Origin: an uncultured Lachnospiraceae bacterium
Lineage (GTDB): Bacteria > Bacillota > Clostridia > Lachnospirales > Lachnospiraceae
Assembly (NCBI GenBank): GCA_947630695.1
Contig: CANRIM010000012.1
Location: forward strand, 1-59,870
DNA length: 59,870 bases
Direction: 5' to 3'
Shown here: positions 1 through 7,589 of the stretch, piece by piece
How positions within the stretch are numbered: position 1 is the first letter of the stretch
How the letters are laid out: each line of letters starts with the position of its first letter
Notes under the pieces: model-generated
What the model saw: the letters and a program-made list of their open reading frames with translations, nothing else
What the model was told of the DNA's origin: nothing
The model's database searches: none
Made by a program: the position numbers and the translations under genes

Positions 1-394
1 CATCTGATGATTTCCGCCTTCCGGACATCTGATTTCCAGATTTCCGGAAGTGCGATTTCATCGCACAAGAATATTCATCATGCGATAACGCAAGCTGTAA
101 CGATTCCCGGTAGCAGCTTTTCAGTAGCGCTTCTTCTCCGTTCCTGCCGCCGTGCCATTTGGGGCCGACCGTATGGATCACATATTTGCAGGGCAGATTA
201 TATCCTCCCGTGATTTTGGCTTGTCCGGTCTTACAGCCGCCCAGCTTCATACACTCAAGCAGCAATCCTTTTCCGGCAGCCTGATGGATGGCGCCATCCA
301 CGCCGCCACTGCCAAGCAGAGTGGGGTTTGCAGCGTTGACAATGGCGTCACATTGGAGTTTCGTGATATCGTTGCGGATGATTTGAAGCGGCAC
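1..394 (-). CDS. Macro-domain (ADP-ribose-binding) protein, partial at window edge
   Basis: Translating the minus strand from a GTG at 394 gives about 131 residues of a macro domain. Visible are [44 protein letters not shown] and [13 protein letters not shown], the usual ADP-ribose-binding loops. AAGGAGG sits 8 nt upstream of the GTG and decides the start. Members of this family (YmdB/Af1521-like) remove ADP-ribose or O-acetyl-ADP-ribose groups. After LQLALSHD (bases below about 75) the translation stops resembling the family, in which a second phosphate loop is expected, so a frameshift or replaced 3' end is possible. The rest lies outside the window. Function is from family knowledge only. 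Confidence 0.7.
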   Translation of the reverse strand, partial: MPLQIIRNDITKLQCDAIVNAANPTLLGSGGVDGAIHQAAGKGLLLECMKLGGCKTGQAKITGGYNLPCKYVIHTVGPKWHGGRNGEEALLKSCYRESLQLALSHDEYSCAMKSHFRKSGNQMSGRRKSSD

Positions 395-563
395 AGCTTT
401 GTCCTCCTTACATTTTTCGTTGAATTTCACCAGGTACACAAAAAGTCCCTTTTTACAGCGACTGACTGCTGAGAAAGAGACTTTTCATGATCTTTCCTAT
501 GGATATAGTACCATGGTTTTTTTGATGTGACAATTACGGAGTGATGAAACGAAAGTTGGCCAT

Positions 564-2513
564 TTAAAGTTTACTTTCGATCGGAAAGACATTGATAATT
601 TTTGCCGCTTTCTGCAGAATATAAAGAGCATCCGATGCATCTATGTTATCACTGCCATCCACATCTCCTGCAGATAACTGATCTCCATTTGCCGTTTCGA
701 GTTTTGCTGCAATTCGAAGGACAAATAGAGCATCTGATGCATCAATGATTTCATTTCCATCCAAATCTCCGTAGATCACATCACTCTGTCCGATAAACCT
801 GGTTTTAAATCCATTTTCCTGCGCATATGCGTATGCATAGGAATCCGGGTTGCACCAGATCTTCAATTTATCTTTATCACAAAGACTAAAGGCACTGCTT
901 TCGATTTGCGTAACACTATCCGGAATTGTGACAGAGGATAAACTCGTGCATTCAAAAAATGCACTGTTTCCAATGGATGTAATATTATCCGGGACAACAA
1001 AAGTCTTTAATCCGGTGCAGCCGGAAAAGATAGAATATGGTATAGATGTCATATTCTTTGATAATTTTACCTCGGTAAGGCTTGTACAACGGGCAAATCC
1101 ATACTCTTCCACCTGATTGACACTATCCGGAATTGCAATGGATTTTAAACTACTGCAATATGAAAAGCAATAGCTAGAAATGCTGGTGATTCCCTCCGGT
1201 ATTGTCACATTCGTCAGGCTACTGCATTCCGCAAACAAAGAGTAATCTAATTTTGTAAGGCCATTTGACAACACGATGGTGCTCAGCTTTGAACACTTTT
1301 CAAATGCACGAGAACCAATTTCCGTAACACTATTCGGAATATTGAGTGATGTTAATCCCCTGTTGTCATAGAAAGCATCGGATTCAATTTTATTGACACC
1401 TTCCGGGATTGTTACATGATTTAAGTTAGGACAATTACTGAATGCATTGGAACCAATAGTGGTAACACCTTCGGGAATTACAAAGTCCCCGGTTTTTCCA
1501 GAAGGATAAATATAAATGGTTGTTCTGGCTGCGTCATACAATACGCCATCTTCTGAATAAATAAAATCATTATTATCATTCACGGAAATGTTGGTTAAAT
1601 TATCACAATAACTGAATACAGATGTTGGAAAGCTGCGGAGACTGTCCGGAATGCTTACTGCGTTGATAGGTGCGCCGTCAAAGGATTTCGAATTCAAATA
1701 TCTTGTTCCTTCCGGGATCGCATATGTACCGGAGTGTCCCGCAGGAAAGCTTACCAGAGAACGTAAATCTTTACTGAAAAGAATTCCATCCACAGCAGTA
1801 TATCCCGTATTATTAACGTCGACTGTAAAATTCTTCAACTGCGTGCAGAAAGAAAATGCGCCGTAATTAATCGAGGTTACGTTTTTCGGAATATGAACTG
1901 TTGTTAATAAAGCACATCCGGAAAATGCATTCGTACCGATTGTCGTTACATTTTCAGGAATAATGATGCTTTCCAGTTTACTGCAATTCTGAAATGCTTC
2001 ATATTCAATAGAAGTTACATTATTCGGAATAGAAATATTCTGTAAATTACTGCAGCCTGCAAAGATGGAACTTTCCATTTGTGTTAATTTATCCGGCAAA
2101 CGAATCGTTGTTAAGCTGCTGCAATTTTCAAAGGCAGAATAACCAATGGACTCCACACTTTCAGGAATGGAGATTGCACTAAGATTTGTACAGCCTTTAA
2201 ATGCACTTCCGCCAATAGATATAATCCCATTTGGAATAGTGACTTTTTTTAATACGGTGTCACCAGAAAAAGCAAAAGCACCGATAGCGGTTACATCTAA
2301 TCTCCCAATTTTTGATGGGATACTAAGTTCTTCCTGTTCAGTTTTGATCCCTGTGACGACTGCAGTACCGTCATCCTGAATGGAATAATAAAATCCATCA
2401 TTTGTTACCTCTGCCTGTACTTTTACAGGGAATAATTGAAATAATGTAATTCCCATTGTGAAACAAAGAACCCAGGCAAACAGTTTGGTAAGATATTTTT
2501 TATATGCTTTCAT
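564..2513 (-). CDS. Secreted BspA-type leucine-rich-repeat protein with C-terminal dockerin
   Basis: 649 residues. The signal peptide is about residues 1-34 (KKYLTKLFAWVLCFTMGITL). Some 15 or more LRR_5/BspA repeats follow, each about 23 residues with the pattern I-P-x-x-V-T-x-I-G-x-x-A-F-x-x-C-x-x-L. From about residue 580 there is a type I dockerin with two calcium loops (GDLDGNEIIDASDAL and GDVDGSDNIDASDAL). BspA-like proteins bind host or bacterial surfaces. The dockerin would dock it to a cohesin, none of which is in this window. TTAAGGAGTGAAATC precedes the ATG. It lies 11 bp after the zinc-ribbon gene, so the two are probably co-transcribed at the tail of the T7SS locus. A link to secretion through the T7SS is unlikely because it has its own Sec signal. 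Confidence 0.9.
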   Translation of the reverse strand: MKAYKKYLTKLFAWVLCFTMGITLFQLFPVKVQAEVTNDGFYYSIQDDGTAVVTGIKTEQEELSIPSKIGRLDVTAIGAFAFSGDTVLKKVTIPNGIISIGGSAFKGCTNLSAISIPESVESIGYSAFENCSSLTTIRLPDKLTQMESSIFAGCSNLQNISIPNNVTSIEYEAFQNCSKLESIIIPENVTTIGTNAFSGCALLTTVHIPKNVTSINYGAFSFCTQLKNFTVDVNNTGYTAVDGILFSKDLRSLVSFPAGHSGTYAIPEGTRYLNSKSFDGAPINAVSIPDSLRSFPTSVFSYCDNLTNISVNDNNDFIYSEDGVLYDAARTTIYIYPSGKTGDFVIPEGVTTIGSNAFSNCPNLNHVTIPEGVNKIESDAFYDNRGLTSLNIPNSVTEIGSRAFEKCSKLSTIVLSNGLTKLDYSLFAECSSLTNVTIPEGITSISSYCFSYCSSLKSIAIPDSVNQVEEYGFARCTSLTEVKLSKNMTSIPYSIFSGCTGLKTFVVPDNITSIGNSAFFECTSLSSVTIPDSVTQIESSAFSLCDKDKLKIWCNPDSYAYAYAQENGFKTRFIGQSDVIYGDLDGNEIIDASDALFVLRIAAKLETANGDQLSAGDVDGSDNIDASDALYILQKAAKIINVFPIESKL

Positions 2514-2524
2514 GATTTCACTCC

Positions 2525-3394
2525 TTAATTAGTGTTTGTAATATTACTTACCAAAGCGTCATTAGACTTTGAATTGATGCTGATTGCAGAGATGCAAATC
2601 ATATAATTATCCAATTTTCTAACATAGAAGGTATTGGCGAAGTCACCGTTTCCATTATTGAAATAACATTCAGCTTTTGCATAAGCATATCCACCTATAG
2701 TTGTAGTTGAATATGTATCAGGAATGTTATATGTAATTCCTGAAATATTTTCTAATGATTTCAATGCAGAATCAAGATATTCTTCTTCATCATACTCTGG
2801 GAAAGTAGGTAATTTTTCATAACAAATGTAAATCAAACTCATTGTATCATCGGCCATAAAATATACACCACATTCAGTGTTTGAACTTTCTGCTGCTGAA
2901 TAAGTAGCTGAATCAGCATCAGAAAATCCTTCGGGTAATATAAATTTTATATCTGCCCATTTATTTTCATAAACCGAACCATCAAAGGTTCCTTTTGAGT
3001 AGTACAGCTTTTCTGATGTTTCTTCAGTATTGTTATTTGTTGTGCCTCCTGATTCATCAATATTAAAAGAATTACTGTCAATGTTACTGATATTGTCGTC
3101 ATATTTTTGATTTTGAAATGCATTTTCGGCTATAAATCCGATTCCTGCAAGAACAACCAAAACTGCTGCAACAATACCAACAATCAAGCCGGTTTTATTT
3201 TTTTTGGAATGATTCTGTGGAATAGGAGATTGCCATGGTTGGTCAATGGGCGATTGTGGATTATATTGATTTTGATTGTTGGAAGGTTGGTTTGAATTTG
3301 AGTTATTAATAATAAAATCCGAACTTCCACATGCCTGACAGAATTTTGCCTCGCTTGGCACATAAGAACCGCAAGCTTTACATTGTTTATTCAC
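2525..3394 (-). CDS. Zinc-ribbon membrane protein with extracellular domain
   Basis: 289 residues. An N-terminal zinc ribbon has two CxxC pairs (CKACGSYVP and FCQACG), then an Asn/Gln/Pro-rich linker, a membrane segment near residues 69-91 (LIVGIVAAVLVVLAGIG) and an outer domain of about 180 residues with no recognised family. The GTG start follows GGAGG at 11 nt. It lies between the WXG100 gene and the LRR-dockerin gene, separated from WXG100 by a strong hairpin. A second zinc-ribbon membrane protein is found near the head of the locus (26324-26941). The architecture (cytosolic zinc ribbon, one transmembrane helix, extracellular sensor-like domain) suggests a sensory or assembly role, but the function is unknown. 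Confidence 0.75.
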   Translation of the reverse strand: MNKQCKACGSYVPSEAKFCQACGSSDFIINNSNSNQPSNNQNQYNPQSPIDQPWQSPIPQNHSKKNKTGLIVGIVAAVLVVLAGIGFIAENAFQNQKYDDNISNIDSNSFNIDESGGTTNNNTEETSEKLYYSKGTFDGSVYENKWADIKFILPEGFSDADSATYSAAESSNTECGVYFMADDTMSLIYICYEKLPTFPEYDEEEYLDSALKSLENISGITYNIPDTYSTTTIGGYAYAKAECYFNNGNGDFANTFYVRKLDNYMICISAISINSKSNDALVSNITNTN

Positions 3395-3478
3395 TGCTTT
3401 GAATACCTCCTTTACCCAATGAGTTGTCTATAAATAATGTATTTTACGAATTTTTGTATGGTAACATTTATTAATATA

Positions 3479-3512
3479 AGTCGACAACCAGTATGATATC
3501 TGGTTGTCGACT
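3479..3512 (-). terminator. Perfect 13-bp hairpin after the WXG100 gene
   Basis: Arms 3479-3491 and 3500-3512 (AGTCGACAACCAG / CTGGTTGTCGACT) are perfectly complementary around an 8-nt loop, 8 bp past the stop of the WXG100 gene. The T-tract on the minus strand is weak (TTATATTAAT), so it may be a partial terminator or an RNA-stabilising 3' hairpin. Confidence 0.55.
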
Positions 3513-3519
3513 CATGTGC

Positions 3520-3816
3520 CTAACCTCTGAACTGACCTGCAATATTTCTGTCAGTATCTTCAACAATCTGAGCGGCTTTTTTAAGAGCCGCAGAAATTTC
3601 ATCAACAAGATTTTTTGCATTAACGAATCCGGGTCTAAGTTGAGTGAATTTTTCTGCATATGCTCTACTAGCATCGCCTTCCCATTCCTGCTGAAGTTGC
3701 TGGAGCAAACGATCAAGATTGTTGATAATCTGCTGTATATTTTCAGCTTGATTAGTATATTCGCCTGCTCTTGTACGCATAGTTTCAGGGGTCATTCTGA
3801 TTTGATTCCCAGCCAT
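3520..3816 (-). CDS. WXG100 family protein (EsxA-like T7SS substrate)
   Basis: 98 residues, all helical. The W-x-G turn is W45-E-G47 (QQEWEGDASRAYAEKF) between two predicted helices, the hallmark of ESAT-6/WXG100 proteins, and the length is typical. In T7SSb such proteins are secreted as dimers and are needed to activate EssC. GGAGGAGGTGAAAAA precedes the ATG, a very strong ribosome binding site that fits high expression. The gene is set apart from the LXG block by a 289-bp spacer with a 10-bp inverted repeat, so it may have separate transcriptional or attenuation control. No obvious C-terminal YxxxD/E signal is seen. Confidence 0.9.
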   Translation of the reverse strand: MAGNQIRMTPETMRTRAGEYTNQAENIQQIINNLDRLLQQLQQEWEGDASRAYAEKFTQLRPGFVNAKNLVDEISAALKKAAQIVEDTDRNIAGQFRG

Positions 3817-3840
3817 TTTTTCACCTCCTCCCGAATAAAA

Positions 3841-3878
3841 TTAGCCATGAACAAACAAGTGATTCAGGTCATGGCTAA
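3841..3878 (-). promoter_or_regulatory. Inverted repeat just upstream of the WXG100 ribosome binding site
   Basis: Arms 3841-3850 and 3869-3878 (TTAGCCATGA / TCATGGCTAA) pair perfectly around an 18-nt loop. On the minus strand the hairpin is followed by TTTTATT and then directly by the WXG100 Shine-Dalgarno. It could act as an attenuator or a mRNA-stabilising 5' hairpin. Confidence 0.4.
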
Positions 3879-4105
3879 ACCAATAATCACTCAAAATATA
3901 GAAAACGGACAACCTACTGTTATAATTGAGTTGCATACTACACTAGGAGATAGTTTCCCGCTATCTAACAACAAGAAGTAAACAAGCCATTCCTATTTCG
4001 TAGTATAAAAACTCCTATAATAAGAAATCCGATATCTAGATGTCGCTTACGATAAATGCATGTTAAAAAGCTTTGCCTTTTTTACCAAACTCATTGGCAA
4101 ATATA
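3879..4105. other. AT-rich spacer between DUF4176 and WXG100 genes
   Basis: No convincing gene. It holds a small inverted repeat (AGATAG and CTATCT around 3950-3967) and, just after the DUF4176 stop, possible pairings on the minus strand (TTTGCC at 4096-4101 with GGCAAA at 4072-4077, followed by GCTTTTTAA) that could form a weak terminator. A promoter for WXG100 would be expected here, but I could not find a good -35/-10 pair. Confidence 0.3.
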
Positions 4106-4423
4106 TTATTTTTTCAAAAGTTGCTTAACATCTCCTCTTGGTATTTCTGGATGATTTTCAACAAACAGATTTATTTTCTCTATTGTTGCCTCATCATCTA
4201 AATCCGTATAGCCTTCAAAAACAACTTTGTTGATTGCATCATGTTGAAAATAAGCCATCTTGTCATCCACAAGACCTTCCGGATAGGGAACCCCACCGTA
4301 ATCAAAATAAATAAGATCATCTCCGTTCTTTGCTACAAGACCTCTTGCAACGATTAAAACTTTCTTATTGCCTTCTCTCAGATAGACGATGCTTCCTAAT
4401 GGTAAAATTTTCTTATTATTCAT
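4106..4423 (-). CDS. DUF4176 protein, LXG-operon accessory
   Basis: 105 residues beginning with the LPLGSIVYLREGNKKVLIVARG core typical of DUF4176. These small proteins recur beside LXG effectors in Firmicutes T7SS loci, where a targeting or chaperone role has been suggested. It follows the LXG gene by 17 bp with an AAGGAGAG ribosome binding site, so it is in the same operon. It occupies the position where an immunity gene is normally found, but the family is not a known immunity family. Whether it protects against the LXG protein cannot be told from sequence. Confidence 0.8.
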   Translation of the reverse strand: MNNKKILPLGSIVYLREGNKKVLIVARGLVAKNGDDLIYFDYGGVPYPEGLVDDKMAYFQHDAINKVVFEGYTDLDDEATIEKINLFVENHPEIPRGDVKQLLKK

Positions 4424-4440
4424 GATAATCTCTCCTTTTT

Positions 4441-6810
4441 TTATTGTTTTATATTACGTTTTGCGCTTGAAATATGAATCTTAGTAGCTTTCGTGTTATA
4501 ATCTCTATAAAGTTCCACTTCCTTCCCTTGACCAATTTTGTCATTATCGATTCGTTTATAAGTTAAATTGTCTTCTGATAAATCCATATCATTAGGGATT
4601 CCAAGGATTTCTTGAGCTGTTTTTCTGCCATATTCCTTTGTTCCAGCAACATTTAAGGAAGACTCATAAAAGCTTTTGCTAAAAGTATACTTCCCGCCGA
4701 CAGTAACGGTATCAGTTGTTTTTCTGTTTGAAGAATATTTTTCAGTCATAGCAATTGAAACAGTTCGACTTTTCCCAGAGCTGATATCTGTATCCTTTGG
4801 TAATCCAAGAATATCTTGCACAGTCTTATCCTTATATGCACCCTTACCTGCGTTTTTAACAGCCGCATCATAATCTTGTTTAGTGAAGGCATAATCATCA
4901 AACTGAACAACTTCAATTTTACCATCACCATCTTTATCAATTCTTTTTAAATCGACATAATACTTATCATCCTTGAACACTTCATCGACTATATGTTCAC
5001 CAGCGGATCTACCGGCAGATTCTGCAATTGACCTTCCACTTTTTAAATCTTCTTCCCATATGTCTCCAAAAATATTACCGGGGTCTTTTTCATCACCGTA
5101 AACATAATCCATTGTTCTGCCAGTAACGCCTTTAGTAATATTTTTTGCTGTATCTGCTACAGTATCTTTTAAAGTTTCGGCAGCTACTTTTCCTGCTTCA
5201 TTATCAATGCTATCCACGCCGGAAAAAATACCTTCAGAAACAACTGCCTTTGCTGTTGAACTAGTCACATCCTGGACAGTTTCTTTGAGACCCTTTTGCA
5301 GAGCTGATGTGACTGTTGTTGAACTATTATCATCGAGTAATGCCTCACCGACATCCCAGAGTGTATTTACTGTACCACCAGCCAGCCCTTTACCAATTTC
5401 CTCTGCTGACTTCTCTCCAATTTTCCTGAATGCACTTTTATCAGAAACGTCTATGTCGAATTGTCCAGCAATAGTATCGCCAACAAAGCTTTTTGCTCCT
5501 TCAACTGACATATCTTTTAATGTATCTACAACTTCAGTCCCTATTTCGTCTACGCCTGCCCCAAGCACAGAAAGAATTTCATCCCCAGGTTTTCCAGCAA
5601 CAACCGCTTCACCAACCTCGTAGATTGTTTCTCCAGTCTCCCAGATTGTACCTGTTACACCTTTGGCTCCTTCTTTTATTAAAGTATTTGCGAGAGCTGA
5701 CATTCCTTTTTCAATAGGTTGTTTGATTGCTGACCCAGTCGAAACGGCACCTAGATATCCACCTACAGCACCACCAACTGCACCGATAAGGACTTCTTTA
5801 CAAAAATCACTCCAGTCCATACCGTCAACCAAACTGCCTGTTTCAACATAGTTGTCAGCAAATTTACTAGAAGCAACCGTGACAGCACCCACTCCAGCTC
5901 CCACAGCAGCACATGTTAATGGAGCTGCGCCACCAACAGTTACAACCGTTAATACAATACCACCTACTACTGCAATACCAACGGCCACCCATTGAACCCA
6001 TTCCCTCGATGCCTCTTCCTCTTCTTTTATAAGTTCGTCTCTGTTTTGAACAAGTTCTGCATCCTCTTCAAAATATTCATTTTCTGTAATAGCCGAGACT
6101 TTTTCTGAAGTCACCTCCAAATCAACGAGTATTTGTTGAATATCACACATTGAGCCAATTGCCCCTTGTTGGTATGCTATAACTGGTGTGCGTGTGTCAC
6201 CTAACTGAGTATTAATTATCGATAAGGCTTGTGAAATAAGCCTATCTATTTCGTTAAAATCATTTGCTCTTGAAGACTCATATGCAATAGCATTATTATG
6301 TACTGTCTGCGCTTTTGACTTAGCAGAATTAATCTGTTCATATAGATTATATGTTTTGGGATACGATGCAATTGAAACCAAATCAGAAATACTGCTTTTC
6401 ACACTATTTGTATCAATTACAACTTGTTCAGTAGTTCTTAGAATATTGTTCAATTTTTTTTGTATTGATCCCGTTTCGCAGACCTCACTATTTACAATGG
6501 TAGTATATCTCAAACCATATTTGTTATTATCCCCTGAATCAACAATACGAGTATATCCCCCATAATAATCTACAGCGAGTACACTATATGAGTTGACAAC
6601 AGTGCTAATAATAGATACAAGTATACCATGCACTTGATGTAAATAATTTTTCATATTCGTTGCCGCTTGACCTTTAAAGCTTTCTGATTTTACAAAAGCT
6701 TCAAAACTTTTAGACAGTTCCTGAAGGTTAGGCAACCACTTATTGCATTTTGCACTACTTTTTGATGTGGCTTCCCAAATATCATCATAATAAATTTTTG
6801 TATATGACAA
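4441..6810 (-). CDS. LXG-domain T7SS effector with glycine-zipper core and repeated C-terminal unit
   Basis: 789 residues from a TTG start (GGAGGG 6 nt upstream). The N-terminal 240 residues are the helical LXG targeting domain (SESFKGQAATNMKNYLHQVH at 42-61). Residues 274-315 are hydrophobic and Gly/Ala-rich. Residues 340-360 (VLIGAVGGAVGGYLGAVSTG) form a glycine zipper. Residues 365-610 are amphipathic helical repeats. The C-terminal 165 residues carry two copies of one unit: KTVQDILGLPKDTDIS at about 662-677 and KTAQEILGIPNDMDLS at about 730-745, each preceded by F-T/S-K-x-x-Y/F and a Y. No known nuclease, deaminase or NADase motif is seen. It follows YwqH-like and YwqI-like partners, as in B. 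subtilis ywqHIJ. A pore-forming or membrane-active toxin is inferred from the zipper. Confidence 0.85.
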   Translation of the reverse strand: MSYTKIYYDDIWEATSKSSAKCNKWLPNLQELSKSFEAFVKSESFKGQAATNMKNYLHQVHGILVSIISTVVNSYSVLAVDYYGGYTRIVDSGDNNKYGLRYTTIVNSEVCETGSIQKKLNNILRTTEQVVIDTNSVKSSISDLVSIASYPKTYNLYEQINSAKSKAQTVHNNAIAYESSRANDFNEIDRLISQALSIINTQLGDTRTPVIAYQQGAIGSMCDIQQILVDLEVTSEKVSAITENEYFEEDAELVQNRDELIKEEEEASREWVQWVAVGIAVVGGIVLTVVTVGGAAPLTCAAVGAGVGAVTVASSKFADNYVETGSLVDGMDWSDFCKEVLIGAVGGAVGGYLGAVSTGSAIKQPIEKGMSALANTLIKEGAKGVTGTIWETGETIYEVGEAVVAGKPGDEILSVLGAGVDEIGTEVVDTLKDMSVEGAKSFVGDTIAGQFDIDVSDKSAFRKIGEKSAEEIGKGLAGGTVNTLWDVGEALLDDNSSTTVTSALQKGLKETVQDVTSSTAKAVVSEGIFSGVDSIDNEAGKVAAETLKDTVADTAKNITKGVTGRTMDYVYGDEKDPGNIFGDIWEEDLKSGRSIAESAGRSAGEHIVDEVFKDDKYYVDLKRIDKDGDGKIEVVQFDDYAFTKQDYDAAVKNAGKGAYKDKTVQDILGLPKDTDISSGKSRTVSIAMTEKYSSNRKTTDTVTVGGKYTFSKSFYESSLNVAGTKEYGRKTAQEILGIPNDMDLSEDNLTYKRIDNDKIGQGKEVELYRDYNTKATKIHISSAKRNIKQ

Positions 6811-6843
6811 GTTTAACCCTCCTTCTTTTTCGGCGTTTAAGCA

Positions 6844-7122
6844 TCATATGCCTTTTGAAAGACCTTTCATTTGTTTATCCATTTCTTGAATTTTTTTCTT
6901 TGAAATATTGATATCTGATATATCCTTATCTAACAATAGTTTATACTTATCTAATAGGACTGAAATTTTTTTAATTCTTTTAATATATTCAGATACCATG
7001 ATACCCTTACTTTGAGAAGGATTCTTTATAGAAGAAACTGATACATCAATAGCATCTTTATTGGTTTTAATAGCACCAATTAAGATATCTATATCATCCA
7101 ATTTAACTTTTAATTCAGCCAT
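6844..7122 (-). CDS. Small helical T7SS partner (YwqI/DUF5344-like, EsxB-like)
   Basis: 92 residues, two predicted helices around a central NPSQSKG turn, no W-x-G. Size, helix content and position between the YwqH-like gene and the LXG gene match the YwqI/DUF5344 or TIGR04197 class of LXG-associated helical proteins, which bundle with the LXG domain for export. I start at ATG 7122 because GGGGGTGA lies 5 nt upstream. A GTG 9 nt earlier overlaps that ribosome binding site. The family assignment is by length, composition and context rather than a strong motif. Confidence 0.65.
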   Translation of the reverse strand: MAELKVKLDDIDILIGAIKTNKDAIDVSVSSIKNPSQSKGIMVSEYIKRIKKISVLLDKYKLLLDKDISDINISKKKIQEMDKQMKGLSKGI

Positions 7123-7141
7123 AAATGTCACCCCCTACTTA

Positions 7142-7573
7142 TTAATTAAACCAGTTTCGGACAATACCAGATACATCATTCCATGCTCGATTTAGTCCGT
7201 TTAAAATTGAAGAGCCAGTATTATATTCACCACGTTTTCTATCTAATGCCCTACCAATTTCATCTTGAATTTCATCAATACTATTAAAAAAATCTTTTGC
7301 GGCAGGAGTAGCTCTGTCTTTCATAGCATTATCAAATTGATCTTTATACTTGCCTCTCCATTTTACATTACCTGCTACTTTATCAAGTTTGGTATTGTCT
7401 CTTACCTTATCAGCGTTATCATAATTGCTACGTTTGATTTTACCCATTTTATCATAAGCGGCTTCAAGGCGACGAATTTCTCCTGATATCCTTGCATTTT
7501 GATTTCTCCGATTAGCTATTTGACGTTCCAAACTTCTTTTTTCTGATTTGTAGTCCTCAAGAGATTTAGCCAT
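7142..7573 (-). CDS. YwqH/DUF5082-like T7SS partner protein
   Basis: 143 residues. It has an N-terminal coiled coil (SLEDYKSEKRSLERQIANRR), a central W-x-G turn (NVKWRGKYKDQF near residue 72) and a second long helix. This is the YwqH/DUF5082 layout, a long WXG100-like protein that pairs with YwqI and the LXG domain. It lies 16 bp after essC with GAAGGTGATAAT before the ATG, and is followed within 19 bp by the YwqI-like gene. It is probably co-exported with or chaperones the LXG effector. Confidence 0.75.
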   Translation of the reverse strand: MAKSLEDYKSEKRSLERQIANRRNQNARISGEIRRLEAAYDKMGKIKRSNYDNADKVRDNTKLDKVAGNVKWRGKYKDQFDNAMKDRATPAAKDFFNSIDEIQDEIGRALDRKRGEYNTGSSILNGLNRAWNDVSGIVRNWFN

Positions 7574-7589
7574 ATTATCACCTTCTTTT

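Noticed and set aside
564-2400. CRISPR-like or tandem DNA repeats
   Set aside because: The periodicity is about 69 bp and in frame, explained by the 23-residue leucine-rich repeats.
3847-3981. Plus-strand 44-codon ORF (MNKQVIQVMAKPIITQ...) in the WXG100 leader
   Set aside because: No ribosome binding site, and its start lies inside the inverted repeat; possibly a fragment of an old gene but not supportable.
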